DNA of 64,000 nt from Thysanoteuthis rhombus (taxonomy: Eukaryota; Mollusca; Cephalopoda; Oegopsida; Thysanoteuthidae): the NCBI GenBank assembly GCA_963457665.1, contig OY735222.1, positions 41,282,398-41,346,397 on the forward strand. The letters run 5' to 3'. Both the position numbers and the translations under genes were made by a program. Positions 47,914 to 59,463 of the stretch are shown here, in pieces; position 1 is the stretch's first letter; the number at the start of each line of letters is the position of its first letter. The notes below the pieces were generated by a model. That model was not told the origin of the DNA and searched no databases. It saw only the letters and a program-made list of their open reading frames with translations.

Positions 47914-48044
47914 CTACACGACACAAATGCAGGAATTTGGAACAAAGACATGTGCACGTACAATGAACAGGCAAATTTAAACATCTGCTGACACCAAACG
48001 GATAATTAATCAAATCCAATTTCGAAAGGTGATTTTTAGAGTAG

Positions 48045-48600
48045 ATTCATCATCATCAGTATCATCATCAGTCTTTTATCGTCTATCGTTGGATTTAGAC
48101 CTTCCCCAGGATTCGCCACATTTTCTATATCGTGGACGTCGCTGTGCCAGTATTTTCTAAATTTATCTAGTTCGTATCTCTATCTTGTATTCTGCCGGTT
48201 TCAGTTCAGTATATGATTTCTTGAGTTCCATGTTGTGAGTTTATGTGTTATTCTAGCAGCATGACCAGCCCATTGCCATCTGAGTTTTCTTGTAGATTTT
48301 ACGATGCCTCGGGCCCGTTTCCTTCCTGGTACACTGTGCTGTTTTTTTTATCCCGCCATGTGCTGTTGAGCATGATTCTCTTGGTCTCCGGATCTGTCTC
48401 TAGGTTAAGTTTCATGTTTCAGCTTCATAAGTGATTATCGGGATAATGCATTGGTTGTATACTCTTCTTTTTAAGATTAACGAGATCGTCCTTTTTTCTA
48501 AAAATTGAGCTTGCTCTGCCTAAGGCTTGCCATCCTCTGGTAATTCTCCACTTAATTTCCTCTTTTTGTGGGTTTAATCCTAAATTTATACCAGTGAAAT
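48045..48600 (-). mobile_element. RTE-type retrotransposon 3' fragment with (ATG)n tail
   Basis: The tail is a CAT/CAG run at 48047-48076 (plus-strand sense). It is followed by gtcttttatcgtctatcgtt, ggatttagaccttccccagg and attcgccaca as in 6640-6680 and 52935-52980. The coding part continues to about 48590 (tgttattctagcagcatgac, ccagcccattgcc). This is the longest RTE copy here, but it is broken by frameshifts. Confidence 0.65.
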
Positions 48601-48890
48601 TGAAAGTGGTATAGGTATTAGGATTTTAGTAGTTAGAGCACTAGTGAAGAATGAACTCACTAATTTTGCTAATTAGTAGATCGTTCTAGTTAATAATTGC
48701 ACCAACATAGGCATCCTTATATTCTCATCCATCACGTTTAGCTTAGTCTGACGGAAGGCCATAGTAATAAATCATTTCTGGAAGACAACTCACAGTGAGA
48801 TGAGCTTAGAAACCAATACACAATGTAAGGCACCCTTATATATAGATAGATAAAAAAATAGATTGAACGATAGATAGATATATAGATATA
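48601..48890. other. Unannotated AT-rich DNA
   Basis: Ends in GATA/TAGA simple repeats at 48842-48885. Confidence 0.45.
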
Positions 48891-48896
48891 ACTATA

Positions 48897-49105
48897 TATT
48901 GCGTCATATTATATTGAAAATCCTATTTGAAATGACCCCCAGACATTACATGGTTAATGTATCACTTGGCCAAGACAACATAAATAGTATAAACAATAAA
49001 AGAAAATGGGGCTGCTCCAGACATTTCTTCCATTGTTCATCTTATTTACGTTGTCTGGGCCAAGTGATACATCTATACATTCACTGTATAATTCAAATGA
49101 ATAAT
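48897..49105. mobile_element. Foldback family E, copy 3 (near-palindromic)
   Basis: The left arm (gtatcacttggccaagacaa, cataaatagtataaacaat, 48959-48998) pairs with the reverse complement of 49030-49070 (ttatttacgttgtctgggcc, aagtgatacat). The hinge is ggggctgctccagacatttc. The outer right end is truncated relative to the copies at 44410 and 61585. Short plus-strand frames crossing it are artefacts. Confidence 0.7.
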
Positions 49106-49109
49106 GACT

Positions 49110-50235
49110 AGTCCTGGTGGAAGCATTTCCTTGTCTGGGAATTTGTCCTTCTTAAAAATGAATAATGATAGTCAAAAGTTAGAAGAAATTCAAATATATC
49201 CGTTCATTTTTATACAGGAATCAACTAGTATAGATATATTTTTTTCATTAAGCCGATTCGCCGAGCGATACAAAGTAAAAAGTAACCTGCTTGCAATATA
49301 TAATTTCAAGTGACAGTTGATTAGTCCTTGTTGAAACTTTCCGTTGTCTGAGATTTCTTCCGAATAGCTGTAGACTTGAAAAGTCTTTTGATCAAAAGAA
49401 ATCTCCCACATCCGCCGCGCACAAAAGCCAAGAAAGATGCCCCATTGACATAAATAGTGTCGAACAATAGCTCAATGAATTAGTCTCTCTAGCACTTGGC
49501 CGCGTCAAAGCAAAGTGTCTCGGGGGCGAAATTGTTAGAAACTTCTTTTAGTCGTCGACAGAAAGAGAGACAGAAGGGAGTGGGAAGACGAAGAACAATC
49601 GTCGGTGACGAACGCAGATGGCAATTTGGTAGACATCTCTCGAAAACAGCTGAAATAAAGGACATCAACGTTCACTCTTTCCGTGCCATGCCTTGCGGAA
49701 AGACAAATTTTGTCGTCAAAAGATAACAAAACAATCTGTGAATTGCTGGCTTTTTCGTTATTTGTCTATATAAATGACAGCTACGGCCGATGAGACAACT
49801 TCTCTCACGATATGGTTCGGTTTGATTCTCAACAAACAAGGTGCCAAAAGACGTTAAATAACGTTTTGCTGATTTGCCTGGTAAAAGCGAATCAAATATT
49901 AATTATATAACACCCCAAATAGTGCCTTGTCTTCAGTTTGTTCTCCGTACATTGGTGTGACTGATACCTGTTCTGTTTTTTGGTTAGAATACCCGCAGAT
50001 AGTTGTCTGTGAAGTCCTGAAAAGGTTGCGTAAACAATCAGTGCATCTTCTTGATAATCACTAAGGAGCTGAATCGTGGATCCTAATCAAAGAAAATCAA
50101 CTCTGAAACTGAGATCCCTGATACAGAGCGGTTATGAATCTTGCATAAGTGTTAGATAAGGTTGAAACTTCAAGGTACTAAAAAACGAAGACAGGATACA
50201 GTTTTATAAAAATACAGGCTTGTATTTTTGTTTGG
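49110..50235. other. Unannotated DNA with a less AT-rich patch
   Basis: 49490-49735 is richer in G/C and open in two frames on opposite strands. A minus-strand acceptor-like gatgtcctttatttcag lies at about 49660, but no matching donor could be found, so no exon is called. At 49445-49495 a fragment (gacataaatagtgtcgaaca, agcacttggcc) may be a family E scrap. Confidence 0.35.
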
Positions 50236-50239
50236 TGTA

Positions 50240-50445
50240 AATCCAAGTGACGTTTGGAAAACGGATAGAGAGAGTAGCGTTCAAGACGATGGATTGGTAC
50301 ACGGGAGCCGTCTTGGTGTCTCGTGGTCTACGATCACCGGGAATCTGGTCTGCTCAAGACGGCCATTATCACCTTGTGGGGGATCTATGCACACATGTTT
50401 GGCATATCAACCCACGCTTCTTTATGTCTCCACCTATATCCACCT
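50240..50445 (+). pseudogene. Possible Ty3/gypsy pol C-terminal relic
   Basis: The plus-strand frame includes DWYTGAVLVSRGLRSPGIWS, then VGDLCTHVWHINPRF. The spacing resembles the W..G.V......SY.V....G...RRH..QL tail found after integrase in Ty3/gypsy elements. No integrase core, LTR or protease is visible nearby. Only about 60 residues are readable, and the match is loose. Confidence 0.3.
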
Positions 50446-50449
50446 ACGC

Positions 50450-51535
50450 TTTTTGATATATCCGCCAACCTGGATATAGCCTCTTTAGGTTAAAAAAAAA
50501 AGAACACATGTTCTTTTCCTGGCTTTTCATTCTGGAGAGCAGAAGTGTCATGTCATTTTGTCAACACAATCTTCAGAATGTTTTTCGTCAACTCCTGTGA
50601 TTGAGGTGTCCCAAAGATGCTTTCCTGCATTTGCACATCCTGTTTATCTTTATCATTGGGCACCGGATACAAAATCAATACCTTGACCTTCGCTGTCCAA
50701 TCACAGACGCTACAAAGCTGCTGCTAGTAATGTTGATAATGATGATCACTAACCCTTTCCACATCCTTCATTCCCCTCATCGTTCTGAATGAAGTTAACC
50801 CTTGAATGAATCCGTAGACACGTAGCTTGCTCGGTAGCTAAGATTGTTTCATCCTGTCAATTGTTGTTGTCGAGATTCGATCCTAGGTAGAAATCCCGAA
50901 GTTTGAAGACATATTTTAAAGGCAGGATGATATCTTTAGCTTTGTGATGAACTAAGCTTAGTTCACAAAAATATCGAAGGAAGCTTTTTGAACTTGTGTT
51001 CCCCCTGTTGAGTATTGTCATATGCAAGTGCGTATATTATCAACGATAGCAATATCTTGAATACCGCCGGTTTACAAACAAAAGCACATTGAATTACTAT
51101 GAGACCTTAAAGACTACTGTCCTGAACAGTACTGAGAAAATTTGGAACAGAGTAGACGCTATATTCAAGTGCATCTGTATGTTGCTTTGTCTGTTAGCTA
51201 GTTATTTATGTTCACAAGTGTGAATCGAAGTATCTCGAGTTTGTATATTATACCGGATATGACGTCACATTTCCGAGTAGCGCAGCTATTTCCAGGAAGC
51301 AAGAAGAAAGAATGAATGATTTCAAAAGCTTTCTAACAAAAGAGAGAATCAGGAAAAATGAAAAGCTATTAACCCTGACCACAAGAAGGCAATTAAATGG
51401 TTTCCTCGCTCACACTTCGAACATTTATTTATACTCATTTATTGACGAGACGGAAACGAACAAAATACAGTTATTTTCGCCGGGGGTAAAAAGCCATTTT
51501 CTCGGATATTTTTCTTCTTCCACTTTTATGAGTTA
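50450..51535. other. Unannotated DNA
   Basis: A plus-strand frame starting at 51312 (MNDFKSFLTKERIRKNEKLL..) has an ATG but no domain, and it runs into the RTE 3' tail at 51538. A tgacgtca motif (51259-51266) is noted without support for function. Confidence 0.4.
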
Positions 51536-51537
51536 TC

Positions 51538-51800
51538 CATCATCATCATTATCACATCCAGTAGCAGCCGTTATAAGCCAACTGCTGGACAAAGGCCTAT
51601 CCAATCTCCTCCCATGACAACCCCAGGTGCACTGACCTATGCGTTGCCTTACAAGTAAACCATTCTATGTCATCCACCCATCTTGTATGAGGTCTTTTCC
51701 TACTGCGTTTATGCTTCCACGCACATCAATCCATCTCTTGTTTCATCTATTGTTATGCCTTCCTGCCAAGTGTCCAGCCCATCAGAAGGGGTATCGGGAT
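51538..51800 (-). mobile_element. Second RTE-type subfamily, 3' end with (ATG)n tail
   Basis: From 51538, catcatcattatcacatcca (tail), then gcagccgttataagccaact, gctggacaaaggcctatcca. The minus strand decodes to WTLGRK-like text, then RKRPHTRWVDDIEWF and GLSWEEIG.AFVQQL remnants. The RG/RP..RW.DD signature indicates an RTE-like C-terminus of a subfamily different from the other six fragments. Confidence 0.6.
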
Positions 51801-51904
51801 GAAAGATATTACATACACACACATATATATATTTATAATCACCGTCATTCGGTAGCATGCTGTGTTGTGAGAAATCAACAGATAAGTTACTTCTCTAGCA
51901 TAGA

Positions 51905-52165
51905 ATAGTAACCAATTTAGCATAAACTTACATTGCGAACTGAAACTATAAATAAAAACCTATCAGGGAAGGGGTTGGGAAAACAACAAAAAAAAACAAA
52001 ATTCTTTGACAGAATTACTAATTCATTTTGAAATGCTCAACACTTCAGATTCATTGATGCAGCTCGTATGCCGTATGCATGATATCTACATAGCCAGCGA
52101 TCCAGACTAACTCAAAAACTGACGAAAACCTATGTTGATGATTTAGGTGACAGTTTCTTATACAC
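51905..52165 (-). mobile_element. Family B, copy 7 (5' half)
   Basis: taaccaatttagcataaact, gctcgtatgccgtatgcatg, ctacatagccagcgatccag, actaactcaaaaactgac and gatttaggtgacagt follow the reverse of the family B 5' half. Confidence 0.5.
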
Positions 52166-52379
52166 GTCACACTTTTTTACAGTATATCACAAAATGTTGG
52201 ATTTTATTGTCAAATGCCGAGTTATATTGAGTTTTAACTTTATTTTCCGTTTGTCACAGCTTTGACGATGACAATGACCACACCAAAAACCAGCAACATA
52301 CAATCAAGAGTCACGTATGCAAAAAATGATGACTAACTCATTTTCTCATCTCAGATTGATTTGTTTTATTACAGAAGTG

Positions 52380-52560
52380 CTTTGAATTGGTGCACGTAGC
52401 TTCGGAGTAATATTGTATGGAGAAATTGATTTTGTTTTGTTTATTTTTCAGATTTTAATGAAACCAGGGAGTTCGACCCCGCGAGCAACCCAGCTTGTTA
52501 GAACGTAGATTTTCTTTTTTTATTCATACTTGAATATACAAAATATGATTATCTAAAATG
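52380..52560. repeat. Possible family F fragment
   Basis: gttcgaccccgcgagcaacc, cagcttgttagaacg (52468-52505) parallels 16612-16650 (tctgaccctgctgcagccag, gcttgttag). The gttcgacccc piece has B-box form. Confidence 0.35.
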
Positions 52561-52734
52561 TCCCAATTTATATGCAACCCTCTCAAAAGAACCAATTTGA
52601 AGTGATAAGATGATAAATGATCAACGAGATTGACTGAACATCAGAATGATTTTATCTCAGAAATTACGTTTTTACCTTTTCAATAAAGATTTCATCAATC
52701 ATTACAACACCGACTTCCGACCTGTCAACCCCGT

Positions 52735-52784
52735 TCTCTTGCTCTCCCTCTCTCTCTTCCTCCTACCGCCTATCTCTCTCTCTC

Positions 52785-52840
<56 letters not shown>
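52735..52840. repeat. (CT)n(TA)n microsatellite
   Basis: A ctctctctc-rich stretch from 52737 joins TA at 52790-52840. Confidence 0.9.
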
Positions 52841-52841
<1 letters not shown>

Positions 52842-52885
52842 GTGATTTTATCTTTCTCTCTTTTGAAATTAGCCAAACTATATCA

Positions 52886-53040
52886 ATCATCATCATCATC
52901 ATCATAATCAGCATCATCATCATCATCATCATCATCAGTCTTTTAACGTCTTTCGTTGGACATAGACCTTTCCCAGAATTCTTGCTGGTAGACAGACATG
53001 AAATATTTAGCAATGAAAGGGTAAAAAATTCCATCTTTTT
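52886..53040 (-). mobile_element. RTE-type retrotransposon 3' end with (ATG)n tail
   Basis: CAT run 52887-52937 (with two interruptions), then gtcttttaacgtctttcgtt, ggacatagacctttcccaga. Only about 60 bp of 3' sequence precedes loss of homology. The poly-Met minus-strand frame is an artefact. Confidence 0.65.
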
Positions 53041-53304
53041 CAACTGCTAAAATGAAGTCCCCAGGATGACTATGCTGCTGCAACTCTGTTTTTTTTTTAA
53101 ATTTGAATGTTTGTTGACTTTATCTAAGTTAGAAATTTTATATATAAGGGAGAGGTATTCTCCAGTGCTACCTCACTGACCCCATCAGGTAGGCGAGAGA
53201 GAGAAAGAGATCCTTACCCATGGAATTTGCATCCATCTTTAAAAAAAAAAAAAAACTATATCAATAACAGTCAGTATATATCTTAGTTTGCTAAGCGCTT
53301 TCTA

Positions 53305-53311
53305 TCGCTCT

Positions 53312-53357
<46 letters not shown>
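53305..53357. repeat. (CT)n(TA)n microsatellite
   Basis: CT 53309-53333, then TA to 53356. Confidence 0.95.
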
Positions 53358-53664
53358 GTACATAAGTACTAGCAAAAATACCTGATGTAGCCCAGTTGTT
53401 GTATTTCTCTAGAATAAATGTAATGATATGAGTTATCTATATAATTACTTGATCTGCTAATCAAACGTCAGACGGAATTTATCCAGAGAATCATTTTGCA
53501 TGACTTTCAATATTGCGTTAATATAGTATATTCAAGTCTGGCGGAAATAAAACCCACGCCAAATTATCACCTCAGTTTACTACACATTGACATAGAAAAC
53601 ACTATCTCACCACTTAATTCCTCCTTCACTCTCCCCCCCTCTCTCTCTCATCCGTCTCTCCAAG

Positions 53665-53831
53665 GCAAAAGATCAACTGCTGTAACAGACGGTAACAGTC
53701 AAAAGCCTGCCAGTTTCAGAGACCCCTCAGTCTCAAAAGTAACTAATCAGAATGAAGCTCACATAGATATCTTCAACCTGCTAGTTATCCTAATTATACC
53801 TTCCCTTCTACCTTCCCTTTTCATTGTGTAG
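53665..53831 (+). CDS. Weak candidate terminal exon with hydrophobic tail
   Basis: A long pyrimidine tract (53625-53660) ends in AG at 53664. The open frame then encodes GKRSTAVTDGNSQKPASFRD, PSVSKVTNQNEAHID and a 20-odd-residue hydrophobic end (IFNLLVILIIPSLLPSLFIV) before TAG at 53829-53831. A Ser/Thr/Asn linker followed by a C-terminal hydrophobic stretch would fit a GPI-anchor signal or tail anchor. A possible donor (AAA/GTAACT, 53739) would instead make it a 74-bp internal exon. No poly(A) signal or homology was seen. The pyrimidine tract may simply be a microsatellite. Confidence 0.2.
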
Positions 53832-53834
53832 ATC

Positions 53835-55815
53835 AATCTAAAAAGGGTTTTGACGTACGCACACAAGGACATAGTCATTACCACTACCACGATGCTAATA
53901 CTTATTATCATCTCTCTACTTCTTTTCTTCCTTTCTTTCATCACTATCATCATATCATAAAACCCAAAGAATAGAATAGCATAATTTTATATTTTAAGTA
54001 GTTGCAAAAACATAGTCAAAAATGGACAAAAATAAGACGTAAAATTATATTTTTTCCCTAAAAAATCTGAGATTTATGAGAAAAGTTTTCGACATCTATT
54101 GCAATACAATCTTGTGTATTGATTTTTTTGTTCGTTTTAGAATAGATTTCTGCTGAAAAGATAATAATTTTTGGCATAGAATTTATTAAAATACTTTTTT
54201 TCTCTTCTAAATTACGAGTAAAGGTTGCTTTTTTTTTTCATTTCAAGAAAAGATGTGTTGGCGTATTTATAATGAAATATTACAAATGGGAGAATATTTT
54301 TTTCCTTTAAATCCCTTTGCGTACAATGCAATATAAAATACAATTACGATACGAAATACGATACTAATGATAGTAATAAATAGAAATAGCAAAATCTTAC
54401 AAAAACAGGGCAGACTGCGTCGTATGGGAGGTTATTATATAGAGAAGGGGCTCACCAAGTAAATGAAGTAACGACGGGACCTCACAAACAATACAGAAAC
54501 AGCTAATAATCTTTTATTTTCTTTAAGAAAATATCTTTTCATTCAAATCAATAAATTAGACTGTAAATTTTCTTATCTTTCTTTTTCTCCATTTTCTTTA
54601 AGAAGAAAGGAAATCTCATTTCATGCACAGGAAATATAAAAATAACATGGATTTATTTTCAAAGATCAAAAATACCATAAAATCCCCCGAGTCGAAATAT
54701 TCAATTAACTGTGTTTATTTTAGTGTTGACGGTCCCGATTTATAAGCTGTTCCTGTTTGTAATATTCAATTATGAATACACATTTCCTAAGAAATGACTA
54801 CAACGTGTACTCGTAATTTGGAAAAAGAAAAATTTGATTTAATTCTTCACCGAAATAATACTGACGAAAACAGTCCTCCTTGTGAAAAAGGAAAATCTAG
54901 GTGTATGAAAAGTATTCCCCTACTTTTATGATGAAAAGATGCATCAGAAAATGATTAATTTGCTCAAAATAATTTGATGGAAAATATTTACTTAAGTGGA
55001 TAGAAATCTGAAGCACACTCGTTTGTTATTCCGTCTGACTGGCATGACTATTGTCAGGGTCGTAGTGGATCAGCTCAAGTTAGAGAAGCCCTTGGAGTAA
55101 AAATCTCCAGAATGGAGAAGTCGTGGCCGAGTTCAAATTTATTGTCTCTCTAGAAATCAAATTATTTCATGTCCTCAACCGTAGAGAGACGGAATGCTAC
55201 GGAAATTTTCAGCATCATACACGTAAAATTGAAGCCTACAAAGTGGAACAGACATACAGATTTGACTATTTTATATACATATATGTGTATGTGTGTGAGT
55301 GTGTCTGTAAAATGATAATATTGGAAGACTTTTCAAGTCAAATAGATTCTTATTCCAACGTTTTACTCATTTTGAACTCCACCAAGAAATTAAGGTGCTA
55401 CACGAAACCGGGTGTATATAAAGTTGGATTGGGATTCTGTAAAGGCTCAAGGCTGGTGTGTTGGTAGATTATTTCTGTTGCGAGCTTAGAGGTATTATTT
55501 GTGTCACGACCTTAGGGAAAATATCTCTTGGATTTTTGCCATCTGTAATGCTGAAACAATCAGGTGTAGAATCTATGTAGTTTACAATGAGGTTAATTTG
55601 ATAATTTGTCCAGAGAAAGGACGAATTCGTTCCTGCTCGTAGTGTGGGTGTTTGTTGGTACAAGGATTTTAGTGAAGAGGACAATCAAGTTTGAAGAGCG
55701 CGAGGACCAGGTGTTCACATGATTGTTTTGTTGAAATTGTCAGATGCTTAGTGCACGAAGTATTATTGTTAGGTTGATTTAGAAATTTAAAAATTAATTA
55801 ATGGATAGAATAGGT
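53835..55815. other. Unannotated AT-rich DNA
   Basis: No gene, repeat family or array recognised. 53990-54990 is among the most AT-rich non-repetitive stretches of the window. Confidence 0.5.
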
Positions 55816-55817
55816 CA

Positions 55818-55849
55818 GAAAGAGAGAGAGAGAGAGAGAGAGTGTGTAT

Positions 55850-55885
<36 letters not shown>

Positions 55886-55886
55886 T
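55818..55886. repeat. (GA)n microsatellite with (TG) insert
   Basis: Two GA runs around gtgtgtatg. The left run is 55819-55841 and the right run 55851-55885. Confidence 0.95.
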
Positions 55887-56297
55887 TTGTGTCCACTCTC
55901 TGACCTGAATTATTCCTAAAATCTATTTCGAAACCAACCCCACACTAACACTACATACACCTAACACCTGACTATTTCAAAGGCTCTGCTGACCAAATAT
56001 CCAGTAGGTGATCTCCCCTGGGTCATGACTGAGCATACCACACACATGATCCATCAGTTCACTACCTCCCCTATCCCTGTCTCACTCACTGATCTGACCT
56101 AAATTATTCCATTAATACTTAGTGTGCTCCTTTCAAGCTGGCTTTGTCAGTTAGCTCTTTATTTCCGAATATATCAATCTTCATTAGCGAAAAAATTTGT
56201 CTCTGTATTTTTGTCCGTCCATGTTTATCTCTGTTCATTTTAAACTGTTTCTACCTTTCTATCTCAGTCTATTTATATGTTGTCTCCCTCCCCCTCT

Positions 56298-56298
56298 T

Positions 56299-56381
<83 letters not shown>

Positions 56382-56399
56382 TTGTGTGTATGTGTGTAA
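56298..56399. repeat. (CT)n(TA)n(TG)n compound microsatellite
   Basis: CT 56300-56337, TA 56338-56366, TG 56366-56398. It directly abuts family G copy 2. Confidence 0.95.
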
Positions 56400-56575
56400 T
56401 AGGAAGTGGATTCGCTAAGTTCATGTTTCTGTCCTCTCTGGGCCTCATCAGTTGAGACTCTTGGAGTATGTAGTTGAATGTATCGAGCACTCTATGTAAT
56501 AAGTCCATCACATATCAGACAATACTTTATAATCATTTTATATCATGCTATATTGTAAACCTGATTTGTATATAT
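56396..56575 (+). mobile_element. Repeat family G, copy 2 (contiguous)
   Basis: aataggaagtggattcgcta, gttcatgtttctgtcctctc, tgggcctcatc, gttgaatgtatcgagcactc, catcacatatcagacaatac, cctgatttgtatata. A TA array begins where the copy at 24079 also meets TA. This gives a family length of about 180 bp. Confidence 0.65.
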
Positions 56576-56699
56576 ATATATATATATATATATAGTTTGC
56601 CAATACAGATTTTCAGTGATTTATCTTTCACATTTTCACAATCTGTTCAAATATATCAGTCTATAACCATCTTAGTTTGTTCAGAGCTTTTCATGTATA

Positions 56700-57325
56700 T
56701 GCTTATGTACGTCTGCGAATGTTATCAAATCTATGAGCCAAACGAAGATCTGCAATAAAAGTCTGAAACATTTGAATCGGTCTTGTGCGGTCAGTGCTCT
56801 AATCTTCCTGTTGTTTGGGAGTTCGATTCCTTCTGCCATTGCAAGCCTTCTTTTGTGGATTACCATGATTTCACATTTTTATATTTCAAATTCCATCTCA
56901 ATGTCATCACTCTATTCTTTAACTTGGTTTAACAGCGTCTCGGGCACTTCCCTGTTTTTTGCAAATAATTCTATTTCGTCCATGTACATTACGTGGTTGA
57001 CTTTTCCTTTTGTTTTGGAGATATGATATCGTTTGCTGTTTTTCGGGATTCTTTTGAGCGGTATCATCGTTAGAACAAATAATAGTGGAGACAGCCATTC
57101 TCCCTGGAAGATTCTCCTTTTTATACTTACCTTTGTTAAATTTTCTCCTGTGGCAGTTAGATTTACTTTTCAGTTTTTCATAGGGTTGGCAATGAATCTC
57201 TCCGCTGGTTCACTGATCTTGAATATTCTGAGGCATTCGAGTATCCAGCTGTGTGAAATCATGTCGTGTGCCTTTTTTGTTGTCTGGTATTTGGATTTTT
57301 CACACCATTCGTCTGGTGCTGTCCA
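56700..57325 (-). pseudogene. Non-LTR reverse transcriptase fragment
   Basis: One minus-strand frame, broken by three stops, carries successive RT motifs: KKAHDMISHSWILECL (motif A region, D..KA.D...H), FQGEWLSPLLFVL (motif B region, QG..LSPLLF), VNHVMYMDEIELFAKN (catalytic Y.DD, here with Asp to Glu in the second position), then DDIEMEFEI and EGIELPNNRKIRAL. The pattern is that of a non-LTR RT with a YMDD[IL]KL[FY]A box, which I associate loosely with the R4/Dong/NeSL-type lineages rather than RTE. It is not the same element as the RTE 3' fragments. Stops plus the altered catalytic residue make it inactive. Upstream of ~57325 homology is lost. The 252-residue plus-strand frame overlapping it is an antisense artefact. 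Confidence 0.7.
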
Positions 57326-57329
57326 CTGG

Positions 57330-58150
57330 AGACTCAGTGACAGCAAGTCTCCTCATCTCACCAGCCCTCCACTTCAAACTCCCACAGTTCACATCAGGGC
57401 TGTAGATAACTCTTTCATGCCAGTTGCCTCATGGTTATCGCTGGAGTCTGTGGCATTGCGTCTCATCAGTTCTCCATATCTCTCCTCTCATATCACCCTC
57501 ACTTGTCACAGTAGAGCTGTGATTTGTACTGTCTCTACTGTGCTTTTTCCTCGGCTGTTAGGACATTGCTACCAGCTGGGGGTCATTGGTCTCATATTGC
57601 TAGTACTCTCCTTAGTATTCGTGGGGTCCATAGTAATCCTGTGGTCCGTATTGTCTATATTCATCATCTTATCCCCAGCTCCTCAAATGTCGTTTCTAGT
57701 GTTTCTGGTATTCATAGTAATTGCTGCTGTCGTCATCGCCATCGTCGTCGTCGTCGTCATCGTTATTGTGATGCTTGTTGTTGCTTTGTGATTTATTTAA
57801 AAACAACTTTTGGTCAGATACGCCACCTATAAGACAAGAATAAATGTCCATTATTCACGAAGATTGCCCAAATATTTCAATTACCAACAAATAGACAAAT
57901 AAATAAATAAATAAATGAAAGAAAGAGATTTTCCAGAATAAACAGTTATGCGAGGCGGACATGCAAATAGTATTTGGGGCGACATTGCCTTCGACACGTT
58001 AGGCATAAAAAAGGTAACTGAAATAGGAAAAAAATACATCATGATTTATGCACAGCACTCCAAAAGTACGACACAAATCCTTGAAAACCACAGAAGAAAA
58101 CATTGAATAAACATCGTGACAGAACTCATGCACACGTCTGTGTACGCAAC
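57330..58150. other. Unannotated DNA with (GTC/ATC)n stretch
   Basis: A short gtcgtcatcgccatcgtcgt-like run occurs at 57730-57770. A (AAAT)n run is at 57898-57916. No gene. Confidence 0.5.
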
Positions 58151-58153
58151 TGC

Positions 58154-58155
<2 letters not shown>

Positions 58156-58234
<79 letters not shown>

Positions 58235-58257
58235 GTGTGTGTGTGTGTGTGTGTGTA
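58156..58257. repeat. (TA)n(TG)n microsatellite
   Basis: TA 58156-58230, TG to 58256. Confidence 0.95.
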
Positions 58258-58555
58258 TTGAAATATCGAAGTACACTATAAATAAAGGAGAAAATCCTTT
58301 AAATGCATTGCATTGGTAGTATCCGCTAGGGACCTCTGACGTAGCATGTATAAAAGGAATACATTTGCTTAACTGACTTCTAAACTTCCTCCCTCCGACG
58401 CTGTTCCGTCTTGTTTTCCGACTCAAACATTTTTTTTTCTGATCTTTTCTCACTATTTTAGCTCTGATTTATTCAACCTCTCCCTTCCCTTTTGTTCACT
58501 CTCTTTTCCTATTCTCTCTCTCCAGTCATCACTTCTATTTTCACTTGAGCCTGCT

Positions 58556-58583
58556 TGATCTATCTATCTATCTATCTATCTAT
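58556..58583. repeat. (TCTA)n microsatellite
   Basis: Six to seven TCTA units immediately left of family B copy 8. Confidence 0.95.
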
Positions 58584-59008
58584 TAAAACTGTCAACTGAG
58601 ACTGTCAACCTAGTCAATGTGAGTTTCTGCGGTTTTTAAGGAATCTGAATGGTCAGCTGACTGATTGGCTGCTTGACAATGTATCCGTCATGCATACAGG
58701 ACGCACATATGGAGCTAAAAGGCCGAAAAATTTGAAAACATTCACCCCTTATTTTGCCTACAAGAAATTAAAATTTTTACTCCTGGAAATCAACTTCCGG
58801 TGTAATTTTGTGCTAAATTGGTTCCTGAGCTTGTTACTAGTAGTTTTGATGCTTGTACTTTGAAAAACTTTTTACTCATTCAACAAACGAGCAGTAACTT
58901 ATTGATTGATCACCCTTTTTTTTTCAAATTTTAATTAATCGATCCCAACATGGCATGCTACCAAGAGGAGTCGGTGGTGTGACAGTTTTTATTGAGTGAT
59001 TAATCAAA
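58583..59008 (+). mobile_element. Family B, copy 8
   Basis: ctattaaaactgtcaactga, gactgattggctgcttgaca, gctaaattggttcctgagct, cattcaacaaacgagcag, attgattgatcaccc, ctaccaagaggagtcggtgg, gtgacagtttttattgagtg. It is close to full length. Confidence 0.7.
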
Positions 59009-59079
59009 CATGGATCTTTTTATCTTTTCTTTCACTTTTTTTCTTGACATTATTGACATTAACAATGGCTCTACACTTC

Positions 59080-59175
59080 GGAAGAAGAAGAAGAAGAAGA
59101 AGAAGAAGAAGAAGAAGAAGAAGAAGAAGAAGAAAGAACAAAAAGAAGAAAAAAAAGAAGAAGAAACAAAGAAAG
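59080..59175. repeat. (GAA)n array
   Basis: About 18 GAA units, then an imperfect AG-rich tail to ~59175. It is the same triplet as at 313-455, on the opposite strand. Poly-Arg, poly-Lys and poly-Phe frames are artefacts. Purine-rich DNA continues to ~59460. Confidence 0.95.
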
Positions 59176-59461
59176 AAAGAGTGAGAAGAAAAATCGAGGC
59201 GGTACGTAAGATGGGAGACAAAACAAAGAGTGAGAGAGAAGGAGAGGAAAGAGAAGGATAAAATGAAAAATGAAAGAAATACAAAAATGAATTAATAAAG
59301 AACGAGTTAGATGGAAAAAACGGAGGAAAACAAATAAAGAAGGTTAGGGAAGAAAAGTTAGAAAGAATGAGAAAGCCAGGTTCACAAACAAAGAGCGGAA
59401 GAATCGTAGTAATAGATGGAGAAGAAACCTGAGAGGTGAATGTACAAAAGAAGAAAAAAAG

Positions 59462-59463
<2 letters not shown>

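Noticed and set aside
49496-49729. Opposing open frames in a G/C-richer patch, considered as an exon
   Set aside because: An acceptor-like site exists on the minus strand but no donor or downstream exon was found. Neither frame has a proper start or a recognisable domain.
56775-56840. tRNA-like gttcgattcc B box
   Set aside because: The stretch is explained by the antisense of the RT pseudogene (EGIELPNN region), with no A box or cloverleaf.
57033-57791. 252-residue plus-strand open frame with hydrophobic stretches (longest frame in the window)
   Set aside because: It overlaps, in antisense, a recognisable reverse-transcriptase fragment on the minus strand, and its C-terminal part comes from a GTC/ATC simple repeat.
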